From RGIG7378 sp964500525 (GTDB taxonomy: Bacteria; Bacillota; Clostridia; RGIG7378), in assembly GCA_964500525.1 (NCBI GenBank), contig CAZCOE010000039.1, positions 1-25,125 on the forward strand: a stretch of DNA of 25,125 nt, given 5' to 3'. The position numbers and the translations under genes were made by a program. The notes below the pieces were generated by a model that was not told where the DNA came from, ran no database searches, and saw only the letters and a list, made by a program, of their open reading frames with translations. This document shows positions 17,261-24,172 of this stretch, piece by piece; position 1 is the first letter of the stretch, and every line of letters begins with the position of its first letter.

Positions 17261-17873
17261 CTGTCTTAACCAGCTTTCCTTTAATCCTGGTAAGGGCATT
17301 GTCCACGGATTTGCGGCTGATGCCCAGTATTTCGGCGATTTCGCTCTGGGAATATCCCTGGAGGTATTGGTTCAGAACCTGCAGCTCCTTGGGGGACAGG
17401 TGCTCCTCAGCATATTGTCTGAGCATTGCGGTGTGGCTCTTGCGCAGATAGACCTCCTCCGGATCCCTCTCGGCGGTCTCCTCCATAGCTGCCAACAGCT
17501 CGCCGCTGCACTCCTCGTCCTCGTCGGTCATGTATATGGAAACGTACTTGTCCATGGGTATCTGGCTGGTGGATGTGGCCTTGCGGACTGCGCTGACAAT
17601 AGCCCTCTCTATGCACAGGTTGGCAAAGGTCTTGAATCCTGCGTCCTTGGCGCTGTCATAGGCTGCATATGCGTTGTATAGGCCGATCATGCCCTCTTGA
17701 ATTGTATCCTCCATGTCGGCGCCTTCGATGTAATAGCTGCGGGCCTTGGCACGGACCATGGCCTTGTACCGCTCCATCAGGGCGTTGAGGGCCTCGGCAT
17801 CGCCGTCGCGAGCCAGGGTTATCAGCTGTATGTCCTCCATGTGGGAGTATTTAGTGTATTCCATTGATGTCAT
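17247..17873 (-). CDS. sigH: RNA polymerase sigma factor SigH (sporulation, stationary phase)
   Basis: 208 residues, close to the usual size of sigma-H. Region 2 is clear: LMERYKAMVRAKARSYYI, then GADMEDTIQEGMIGLYNAYAAYD and FKTFANLCIERAIVSAVRKA. Region 4 has LSPKELQVLNQYLQG and the helix-turn-helix YSQSEIAEILGISRKSVDNALTRIKGKL. In spore formers sigma-H starts sporulation and competence transcription. The gene begins 3 bases after the sortase stop, with a weak GGAAA ribosome binding site inside the sortase end, and overlaps radA by 14 bases. That places it in the middle of a three-gene operon. Confidence 0.9.
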   Translation of the reverse strand: MTSMEYTKYSHMEDIQLITLARDGDAEALNALMERYKAMVRAKARSYYIEGADMEDTIQEGMIGLYNAYAAYDSAKDAGFKTFANLCIERAIVSAVRKATSTSQIPMDKYVSIYMTDEDEECSGELLAAMEETAERDPEEVYLRKSHTAMLRQYAEEHLSPKELQVLNQYLQGYSQSEIAEILGISRKSVDNALTRIKGKLVKTDGKE

Positions 17874-17876
17874 GGG

Positions 17877-19235
17877 TTATTTCCAGGAATTGCTGATACG
17901 TGGAGTGGTAGGTTTCCAAGACCCTGTATTGGTATCCAGTTCGCCGCTGCGCTCTACCAGGCGGAATACCGCTATGGTTCTCTCGTCAGCGTACTTGCCG
18001 TTGTAGCTGCAGGTTACCAGGGTCAGAATCATGTCGTCGGGGCCAAACTGAACGTCCTTGCCGTACTTGACAATAGAGCGCTCCTTGCAGCTGTTGCAAT
18101 ATTCAATAAACTTCTCGGTGCTGGAGAATGTAACAGGCAATGCCTCGTTGTCCGCATTTGCCAGGAAGCATGCAAATATCTCCCACTCGTAGTTTTCATA
18201 GACTGTGTCAAAGAAGATTACCGGGTGATCCCTCCACATGTACCCGCTGGTGTAGTTGGCAATCTGCCTGAACATTTCACCGTCCTGCATATGGTGGCCA
18301 GAAACAATGGTATTCTTGCCAAGAGGGGCAGCGGAGCATTCGTACTCCATAAAGATGGATCCGTAATATGTGGCCTTGCCAAACAAATCGTGGTCCAGAT
18401 AGAAGTTCTTGTAGTTGGGATCGTGGCTCTGCATAACCGGGTAGTTGATAACCGTTCCGTTGAGCTGAATCCAGCCAACCACGTCTCTGTTGATGCTCAC
18501 AAGACTGGCAAAGGATGGCCTGACCTGGGGCACGGGAGTGGACACCGGCGGCGGAGTGGGGATAAACACGTCCGTTGTGATACCGGTAGTGTCCTCTGTG
18601 GTTATGTCCAGCGTAACGTCAAGGGTACTCTGAGTCTCTTCCGGCCTGTTGTCCGGAGTGGGCAGAGTTGGCACAGGGCTGGCGGTTGCATTGTCCGGAA
18701 CAGGTGTGGCAGTGGCAGTAGAGCTGATAGGGTCTCTGCCGGCATACATGTCCTTGATGTCATTGGCCTGCTGCTTGTGGGTGATATACGCATATCCCCG
18801 GGCGCCCAAAACACCCAGAGAAACGCAGAATACTACCAGACATAGGTAGTAGATAATCTCGTATACCTTGCCTCCCAGGGGAAGATCCCTCCAGGCCTTC
18901 TCCTTGTGCCTGGGCATGCCTGTAGGCTTGAGCCTGGGGTCATAGGATCGCTTGCCCTTGTCCGATGAACCTCTGTCAAATGAGGACATGGTGAGCTCCG
19001 GGTCCTCCAGACTGTTGTTCTCAAACTCAGGGAAATAGGGCTGCTGGGGCTCCTCGGCAGGGGAAATCTCTGCCTGTGTCTCCTCTGGAGGAACATTCTC
19101 GCCCACAGTCTCCTGAATGGGCGCATCAACACAGGACACTGCCTCCTGTTGGCAGGTCTCATCAGCAGTCTGCTCCGGCTCATTCGCCCGTTGTGCAGGG
19201 TCCAATATAGACTTGTTGTCCTTATCCGGTGCCAT
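17877..19235 (-). CDS. Class B sortase with long acidic cytoplasmic N-terminus
   Basis: 452 residues. The first about 120 residues are polar, acidic and Pro/Gln/Glu rich. A membrane helix spans about 124-148, then a Thr/Pro-rich linker (with PVPTLPTP) of about 80 residues, then the sortase domain. Catalytic residues are His314 or His315 (SGHHM), Cys409 (LVTC) and Arg419 (DERT). The ten-residue Cys-to-Arg spacing and the TVINYPV...FYLDHDLFG layout point to class B. It would join sorted proteins to peptidoglycan or build pili. No LPxTG/NPQTN substrate gene is in the window. The cytoplasmic extension is much longer than in typical SrtB, which is about 240-250 residues. It is the first gene of the sortase-sigH-radA operon. 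Confidence 0.9.
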   Translation of the reverse strand: MAPDKDNKSILDPAQRANEPEQTADETCQQEAVSCVDAPIQETVGENVPPEETQAEISPAEEPQQPYFPEFENNSLEDPELTMSSFDRGSSDKGKRSYDPRLKPTGMPRHKEKAWRDLPLGGKVYEIIYYLCLVVFCVSLGVLGARGYAYITHKQQANDIKDMYAGRDPISSTATATPVPDNATASPVPTLPTPDNRPEETQSTLDVTLDITTEDTTGITTDVFIPTPPPVSTPVPQVRPSFASLVSINRDVVGWIQLNGTVINYPVMQSHDPNYKNFYLDHDLFGKATYYGSIFMEYECSAAPLGKNTIVSGHHMQDGEMFRQIANYTSGYMWRDHPVIFFDTVYENYEWEIFACFLANADNEALPVTFSSTEKFIEYCNSCKERSIVKYGKDVQFGPDDMILTLVTCSYNGKYADERTIAVFRLVERSGELDTNTGSWKPTTPRISNSWK

Positions 19236-19262
19236 ACTTCTCCTAATCGGAAATATGCCTGT

Positions 19263-19271
19263 ATTTTATCA
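19263..19271 (-). promoter_or_regulatory. Possible extended -10 promoter for the sortase-sigH-radA operon
   Basis: The minus strand reads TGATAAAAT (TGn plus TAAAAT) 28 bases before the sortase ATG, followed by a TAGGAG ribosome binding site. No good -35 is seen. I looked for a sigma-H type promoter and did not find a convincing one. Confidence 0.4.
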
Positions 19272-19372
19272 CAGTAATCTATGTAAAAACAGACCTGTTC
19301 CTATACGCTGTATTTGTTTTGTTGGACGACAAAAGGGGCAGAATTGTTCGAAGCCATAATCCCCAGGGGCGT

Positions 19373-20971
19373 CTACAGCTTGATTACGTGAATCTGGTCT
19401 CCCTCTGTATATTCCGCAATAACCTGGCGGTTTACATCGTATACTCTGCGAATTCTTCTGCCGGTTCCGCCCATGTTTTCATTTGCTGCCTTTAGCTGTT
19501 CCTGGTCGTACAGGATAGGATTGTCCGTGATCAGCTGAGGCATTCCAATTATGCCGGCTATTGTAGCCTTCCCCAGGGGAGTCTTCCCCCTCTTCCGGTG
19601 TCTGGCCAGGGAATAGGCCTTGGGTGTGTTGATCCAGGCCCTGCCGTTAAGCTGTCTCCTGTACAGAGCCCCCAATGTGGACCTGTCGGTGGTGAAATAG
19701 TCCATGATGGAACGAATTGAAAAGGGGGCATCCTTGCTGTGAACGGTGGTTCCGGTGGATATGTGGCAATACTCTACCTTGCCAAAGGCAGGCATCAACG
19801 GCACGTCTTCGGCCATAATAGGGGCGTCCTCCACCATCCGGCGCAGCAGTGAAATGGCATCGTACATGGATTTGGCACGGCTGTGTCCGTTCTCTGGGAT
19901 CAGGCCCGCCATGTACAGGTCTCCTGCCACCACCATATCGAAGCCCCATTTGTTCAGCACCGTGTCAATCAAGTCCCGGATATAGTCCAGAACATCTGCC
20001 CGGCTCAGATCCAGAGCCACCAGATTCACATCCATGGGGCTGTTTACCACCTTGTTGTTCTTGTCCCTCTTGATCCAGTCCTTGTGCTTGCGGGCCAACT
20101 GGGAGCGACGGTCTATGGAAAAGGGAGTAATCCACAGGGCGGCCTTGAGATTCCTGTCGTGAATCCTGCTGACCACCTCTGCCATGCCGCCGGGGAACTT
20201 GACCGGGTCCGGCGTCCAATCTCCCTTGGACTGACTCCATCCCTTAGCTATCATAAACAGCTGGGCATGTTGGCCCAGAGGCTCCAGATTGGCCAATGCG
20301 GTATATATGGAGGCAGCATCAACGTTGGATCCCATTTCTGCGGTGCTGAACCCACCCATGGGTTTCACCTCCACAGGAGGCAGGTTCAGGTCTGCAAACC
20401 ATTGGTCGAAAACCACATCCTCCCTGTCGTCGTAGAAGCGCAGGCTCATGAGCCGGTATTCTCCCGGGTTCAGGCTGATACCCTCCACATCCTTGGAAAT
20501 ATATATGGTGCTGTCCTGTCCGTCGTACTGGAATATGGTGTATCCGTTCTCCTCCGAGGTGGAGGCCAGCAGGCGGTAGTGGTTCCGGGCCGTGCGGAAA
20601 TAGCAATAGGAAAACCCCATTGGAGAGCCGTTGTGTATGTCGTAGCTGCCAAATAGTCTGGCGGCGGTACTGACCCGGAGGCGGCTCCTGATATAGGGCG
20701 GCAGGTATGCGATCTTGTTGTCCCGGGAAGTCTCCCAGCAGGGAGAGTCGGAACGGAAGCCATTCATGAAGAACCTCTCATCGGTTTCGCAAATCCAGTG
20801 GAAGGTCATGGTAAACGATACCAGCCTGATAGGCTCGGCAGGGTTGATTGTCACATTGATCTCGCCGTTGCGGTCATAGACCTGGGCCCCCAGGCCGCTG
20901 GACTTGATATTGCCGCTGTATTGACGACCGTCCTTGTGGAGGTATGTTATGGTGCATTCCGGAATATACAT
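19373..20971 (-). CDS. Divergent GH36-like (alpha-galactosidase clan) protein
   Basis: 532 residues from ATG 20971 (AAGGAAC 8 bases upstream). A longer reading frame to 21187 would run back through the tRNA-Cys gene and is rejected. The N-terminal half is beta-rich. From about residue 240 on the order of motifs follows GH36: KGWSQSKGDW, KFPGGMAEVVSRIHDRNL, LWITPF, LDLSRADVLDYIRDL, WGFDMVVAGDLY, VPLMPAFGKVEY. Several positions are altered: the usual DDGW reads AKGW, the K-x-D nucleophile region reads VVAGD (Asp351 possible), and the later N-D-P-D motif reads N-T-P-K near Asn448. It has no signal peptide, so it is probably cytoplasmic. Activity is uncertain and the family call is by pattern only. 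Confidence 0.6.
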   Translation of the reverse strand: MYIPECTITYLHKDGRQYSGNIKSSGLGAQVYDRNGEINVTINPAEPIRLVSFTMTFHWICETDERFFMNGFRSDSPCWETSRDNKIAYLPPYIRSRLRVSTAARLFGSYDIHNGSPMGFSYCYFRTARNHYRLLASTSEENGYTIFQYDGQDSTIYISKDVEGISLNPGEYRLMSLRFYDDREDVVFDQWFADLNLPPVEVKPMGGFSTAEMGSNVDAASIYTALANLEPLGQHAQLFMIAKGWSQSKGDWTPDPVKFPGGMAEVVSRIHDRNLKAALWITPFSIDRRSQLARKHKDWIKRDKNNKVVNSPMDVNLVALDLSRADVLDYIRDLIDTVLNKWGFDMVVAGDLYMAGLIPENGHSRAKSMYDAISLLRRMVEDAPIMAEDVPLMPAFGKVEYCHISTGTTVHSKDAPFSIRSIMDYFTTDRSTLGALYRRQLNGRAWINTPKAYSLARHRKRGKTPLGKATIAGIIGMPQLITDNPILYDQEQLKAANENMGGTGRRIRRVYDVNRQVIAEYTEGDQIHVIKL

Positions 20972-20995
20972 AGTTTTGTTCCTTGTTTTTTTAGT

Positions 20996-21004
20996 ATTAT
21001 AACA
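20996..21004 (-). promoter_or_regulatory. Extended -10 promoter of the GH36-like gene
   Basis: The minus strand carries TGTTATAAT, a perfect TATAAT with the TGn extension, 25 bases upstream of the ATG. The -35 region is poor, as expected of extended -10 promoters. Confidence 0.6.
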
Positions 21005-21088
21005 CGAAACAGGGCCTGGTGAGAAAGGGGCTTTAGCCGGGAGGGGACAAACCGGGGCAAAACCTGCAATTAAAGGTTTTTTTCTCCG

Positions 21089-21117
21089 TTGACACTTTAA
21101 TTTTACTTTGCTACAAT
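21089..21117 (+). promoter_or_regulatory. Sigma-A promoter of tRNA-Cys
   Basis: Perfect TTGACA (21089-21094), 17-bp spacer, and TACAAT (21112-21117), ending 14 bases before the first tRNA base. Confidence 0.9.
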
Positions 21118-21131
21118 AGCAAAGCAAGTTC

Positions 21132-21205
<74 letters not shown>

Positions 21206-21210
21206 AAAAA

Positions 21211-21242
21211 AATCAGCAATCCGGCGGATTGCTGATTTTTTT
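21211..21242 (+). terminator. Rho-independent terminator of tRNA-Cys
   Basis: A perfect 12-bp stem AATCAGCAATCC / GGATTGCTGATT with loop GGC is followed by TTTTT. The A-run before the stem makes it potentially bidirectional. Confidence 0.95.
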
Positions 21243-21446
21243 ATGCAAGGCTGCGGCGGATTTCATGCACGCTGACGCGTGACGGCATACCGCCTGTGGC
21301 GGATTTCATGCACGCTGACGCGTGACGGCATACCGCCTGCGGCGGATTGGTATGCAAGGCTGCGCCTTGATGACATACAGCCTCTCGGCTGATGGCATAC
21401 ACGGCGTTGCCGTGATCACATGCAACACTTCGTGTTGATTGGATAC
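21243..21446 (+). repeat. Left hairpin array, about nine 22-bp units
   Basis: Units follow AT(G/A)C, then a 5-6 bp stem, a 3-4 base loop, the second arm, then a GAT-type linker. Hairpins in order: a chimeric CAAGGC-TGC-GGCGG, CACGC-TGAC-GCGTG, CCGCC-TGT-GGCGG, CACGC-TGAC-GCGTG, CCGCC-TGC-GGCGG, CAAGGC-TGC-GCCTTG, CAGCC-TCTC-GGCTG, CACGGC-GTT-GCCGTG, CAACAC-TTC-GTGTTG. Arms differ between units while length and linker stay constant. The array ends 22 bases before the ATG of the four-helix-bundle gene, so it would be transcribed as its 5' leader if transcription starts upstream. Confidence 0.93.
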
Positions 21447-21468
21447 AAAGGGACGAAAGGAGCGAATT

Positions 21469-21822
21469 ATGGCAAAGAATTTATTACTCGAATATTCCGA
21501 AGAACTTGCTACCAGGTGTGAGTTACTTTGCAAATCCATCAATGGCAATTTCAATACAGTTTTTCAGCTCCGCAAATCTTCGTCCAGCGTATTTGCCAAC
21601 ATTACCGAGGGACAGTATGCGCAAAGCTATGCTGATATGCTTTCCAAATTCAAAATTGCTCGCAAAGAATGCGCAGAAACAGAATCCTGGTTCAAACTGC
21701 TCTATAATACAAGAGTGATAGATGAGGCAACTTTCAAGACCTTTCGAAACCTTTGTGGCAGAATACGGAGACTGCTGACCTCATCTTGTATTACAATAGA
21801 AAAGAAAATCAGCGGCGAATGA
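21469..21822 (+). CDS. Four-helix-bundle protein (Avd / S23-like)
   Basis: 117 residues from ATG 21469 with AAAGGAG 6 bases upstream; a TTG further upstream is inside the array linker and is rejected. The sequence is almost wholly helical, with the family-typical segment SSSVFANITEGQ (about residues 38-49) followed by KFKIARKECAETESWFKLL. This matches the four-helix-bundle family found in rRNA intervening sequences (S23 type) and related to Avd of diversity-generating retroelements. Avd forms a basic pentamer that binds nucleic acid and reverse transcriptase. No reverse transcriptase or rRNA lies here. It sits directly behind the left hairpin array, which could be its nucleic acid ligand (inference). 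Confidence 0.88.
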   Translation: MAKNLLLEYSEELATRCELLCKSINGNFNTVFQLRKSSSSVFANITEGQYAQSYADMLSKFKIARKECAETESWFKLLYNTRVIDEATFKTFRNLCGRIRRLLTSSCITIEKKISGE

Positions 21823-21937
21823 TCTGGCGCTTTTGACCGCACAAATGCACCGCAAAATGTGCGCTGTTTCGATCCGAATACATATCCTGAACTTTCGATT
21901 ATTTGGTGGATCACATTTTTACATATGGAGGAAAATA

Positions 21938-22237
21938 ATGGAATCTAAGTTTACAGGCGGCCTGCTTGGAATGATCGGCATCGGTATTCTGCAGGGAATT
22001 ATCACTATATTCACCCTTGGCCTTGGCGCCCCCTGGGCAATTTGTCTTAAGGAATCCTGGTATGTCAAGCATACCACCATCGACGGACATCAGCTCACCT
22101 TTGACGGAACCGGAGGACAGCTCTTTGGCAACTACATCAAGTGGTTCCTGCTGTGCATTGTCACCCTTGGCATCTATTCATTCTGGCTCAACATCAAGAT
22201 GAAGCAATGGGTTACAAAGCATACCCACATGATATAG
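21938..22237 (+). CDS. Small DUF898-like membrane protein
   Basis: 99 residues from ATG 21938, with GGAGGAAA ending 3 bases upstream. Two hydrophobic segments (about residues 7-30 and 66-85) surround the block WYVKHTTIDGHQLTFDGTGG. That block and CIVTLGIYSFWLNIKMKQW are typical of DUF898 (YjgN-like) proteins, of which E. coli YjgN is a much longer example. The function is unknown. It lies 115 bases after the four-helix-bundle gene and 7 bases before the right hairpin array, so the two genes share the cassette. A longer in-frame start at 21833 lacks a ribosome binding site. Confidence 0.7.
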   Translation: MESKFTGGLLGMIGIGILQGIITIFTLGLGAPWAICLKESWYVKHTTIDGHQLTFDGTGGQLFGNYIKWFLLCIVTLGIYSFWLNIKMKQWVTKHTHMI

Positions 22238-22244
22238 TCAAAAC

Positions 22245-22672
22245 GCATGCCATCACGCGTCAGCGTGTATGTAATCGCGACGGAGTCGCGCATGCTATCA
22301 CGCGTCAGCGTGTATGTCATCACGCGCCAGCGTGCATGTGATCACGCGCCAGCGTGCATGTAATCAAGGCGCAGCCTTGCATGAAATCCGCCACAGGCTG
22401 CATGCCATCACGCGCCAGCGTGTATGTAATCCGCCGCAGGCGGTATGCCGTCACGCGCCAGCGTGTATGTGATCACGCGCCAGCGTGCATGTAATCACGC
22501 GCCAGCGTGTATGTGATCAGCCGCAGGTTGCATGCTATCACGCGCCAGCGTGCATGTAATCAGCCGCAGGCTGCATGCTATCACGCGTCAGCGTGTATGT
22601 AATCAGCCGCAGGCTGCATGCCATCACGCGCCAGCGTGTATGTAATCAGCCGCAGGCTGCATGCCATCACGC
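22245..22672 (-). repeat. Right hairpin array, about twenty units, inverted relative to the left array
   Basis: Nineteen complete units and one truncated unit of 21-23 bp occur without other sequence. Eleven complete units have CACGC-(GCCA or GTCA)-GCGTG. Four have CAGCC-GCA-GGCTG (one with GGTTG). Others are CAAGGC-GCA-GCCTTG, CCGCC-GCA-GGCGG, CGCGAC-GGA-GTCGCG, and one chimeric CCGCC-ACA-GGCTG. From 22549 onward CACGC and CAGCC units alternate strictly, which suggests recent duplication of a two-unit block. It fills the whole space between the DUF898-like gene and the anti-sigma-like gene; no gene is hidden in it. Confidence 0.93.
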
Positions 22673-22684
22673 TTATAGAAAAGA

Positions 22685-24172
22685 TTAGTAGTGCCACATA
22701 ATCTTCGTGTTGTACGGATACTTGTATAACATCCATGGGATAAATGGGTCATCTCCGATTATTTCCTTCAGTTCGTCTCTTTCTAAGATTGATCCTGTGC
22801 CGTTTTCATCGTACAGATAATAGCAATCATCTACGATACAGGCATTCTCCCATTCTGGACAAGCATGAAGCCAAATAACACGAACAATTCCATATACCTT
22901 CCCGTCAACCTTGCGGTAAACTCCTGTGGCATTAGCATATTTGAGATACATGCCATCCTTGATTTCGGTGTGCGGAGGCTTCAACTCAGACAAATCCAGC
23001 TTTTCAAGAGTTTCACCAATATTGGGAACTTTTGAAAGATCTGCTGCAGTATAGGATTCTCCACGCCTGGAAACATTGCCGTTATCACCATTGTGTCCGT
23101 TGATATAAATGGTCTCATCGGTTTTGAAGCCGTTTATAATACGGGTAAAACCTGCTGTGATTCTTTCTCCATTTCCACTAAAACTCAATTCATAGACAAA
23201 TACATTGGTTTCACTTGGTTCCAGATATGCCTTGATTGCCTTTGCTTCTTCCGAAACAAAAATATCATCGGAGGTGAAGTAATCATATCCTGCGGATGAA
23301 ACATGCCAATCTTCCCCGTTCTTTGCAAGCTCTATGATATTCGACTTTACCTCCGAGATTTTCGTGTTTTCCGAAGCGGGGTAGGATTCAATACTATGGG
23401 CGAAATCAGAAAGGTTTTTTCCAGGGATAAAAGATTTTGAAAAAAGATAATCAGTTTTCTCCCAAAAGCCCTCGTCCACCTCTCCATCATTGAAGGCAAT
23501 AACTGATCCGTATCCCAAATCCCATGTCAAGCTCACCGCAAACATATTGGAGAAGAAATCAACCCGGCTCTGTGTTCCATTGACAAGTGCATAATTTTCC
23601 ACGCCCTCTTGTCTGAGTGACATTATAAAGCAGTCATATCCATCAAATACGTCTGTGTCGTAGTAGGGATAATATAGGAAAATCTCATTGGGGAATCCCT
23701 CGCCACGAATCTGGTCCACAACACGCAGCCTTGCAATGTGTATTGGCATGTTATCCGAGGCAGCAAAGTAATAAGTGTCGGGCAGGACCTCGATGACCTC
23801 CGCTTCAATTACTGTATTTATCGTAAATCCCGGGGACAGTATGTCCGCCTTCCCTCCATTTATTGATGGACGAGAACCTTGTTCAAGTGCCTGCACACCC
23901 GTAATCTTCTCCCCGCTGGTCACTGTAGAAATTGACGGAACATCGTTATCAGGGGGATTAATCGGTTTGTCCCCCGGATTTCGTAGCAGATGCACAGCGA
24001 TAACTGTGCCTGCAATCAGCATAAAACAAGCTGCAATTGCTCCGACCCGCAGCCATATTCCCTTTTTGGGCTTCTTTGCCTTTTCTTGAAGCTCGTTATC
24101 CATAGAGACAAAGCGTTCCACAACATCAGTTTCAATGTGGCTGACACCGTTTAAAAACTCATTTTCTTTCAT
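22685..24172 (-). CDS. Membrane-anchored anti-sigma-like protein partner of an ECF sigma factor
   Basis: 495 residues from ATG 24172; an upstream in-frame start inside the sigma gene is rejected. A cytoplasmic segment of about 38 residues (MKENEFLNGVSHIETDVVERF) is followed by a transmembrane helix at about 39-62 and an extracytoplasmic domain of about 430 residues that I do not recognise. The ATG overlaps the sigma stop by four bases (ATGA). Position, coupling and topology match the transmembrane regulators paired with ECF sigma factors in Clostridia. No zinc-binding HxxxCxxC anti-sigma motif is seen. The base composition is visibly more AT-rich than in the neighbouring genes, which may reflect transfer. 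Confidence 0.65.
   Translation of the reverse strand: MKENEFLNGVSHIETDVVERFVSMDNELQEKAKKPKKGIWLRVGAIAACFMLIAGTVIAVHLLRNPGDKPINPPDNDVPSISTVTSGEKITGVQALEQGSRPSINGGKADILSPGFTINTVIEAEVIEVLPDTYYFAASDNMPIHIARLRVVDQIRGEGFPNEIFLYYPYYDTDVFDGYDCFIMSLRQEGVENYALVNGTQSRVDFFSNMFAVSLTWDLGYGSVIAFNDGEVDEGFWEKTDYLFSKSFIPGKNLSDFAHSIESYPASENTKISEVKSNIIELAKNGEDWHVSSAGYDYFTSDDIFVSEEAKAIKAYLEPSETNVFVYELSFSGNGERITAGFTRIINGFKTDETIYINGHNGDNGNVSRRGESYTAADLSKVPNIGETLEKLDLSELKPPHTEIKDGMYLKYANATGVYRKVDGKVYGIVRVIWLHACPEWENACIVDDCYYLYDENGTGSILERDELKEIIGDDPFIPWMLYKYPYNTKIMWHY

Larger units (their letters stand above)
21243..22672. mobile_element. Putative cassette: inverted hairpin arrays flanking two small genes
   Basis: The left array (21243-21446) and right array (22245-22672) share the same hairpin classes, but the right one is in the opposite orientation: loop TGAC on the left appears as GTCA or GCCA on the right, and TGC as GCA. 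Between them lie the four-helix-bundle gene and the DUF898-like gene, both plus strand. The unit starts at the end of the tRNA-Cys terminator and ends 12 bases before the anti-sigma-like gene's stop. No transposase, integrase or reverse transcriptase is present. Mobility is an inference from this symmetric layout. Confidence 0.4.

Noticed and set aside
21469..21822. Diversity-generating retroelement
   Set aside because: The Avd-like protein is present, but there is no reverse transcriptase and no template/variable repeat pair in the window.
21469..21822. rRNA intervening sequence
   Set aside because: The family occurs in 23S rRNA insertions, but no rRNA sequence flanks this gene.
22245..22672. 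CRISPR array
   Set aside because: The whole unit is palindromic and varies in its arms; there are no constant repeats separated by unique spacers of about 30 bp, and no cas genes.
21243..22672. Ordinary insertion sequence
   Set aside because: No transposase is encoded, and the ends are multi-unit arrays rather than a single terminal inverted repeat with target duplication that I could see.
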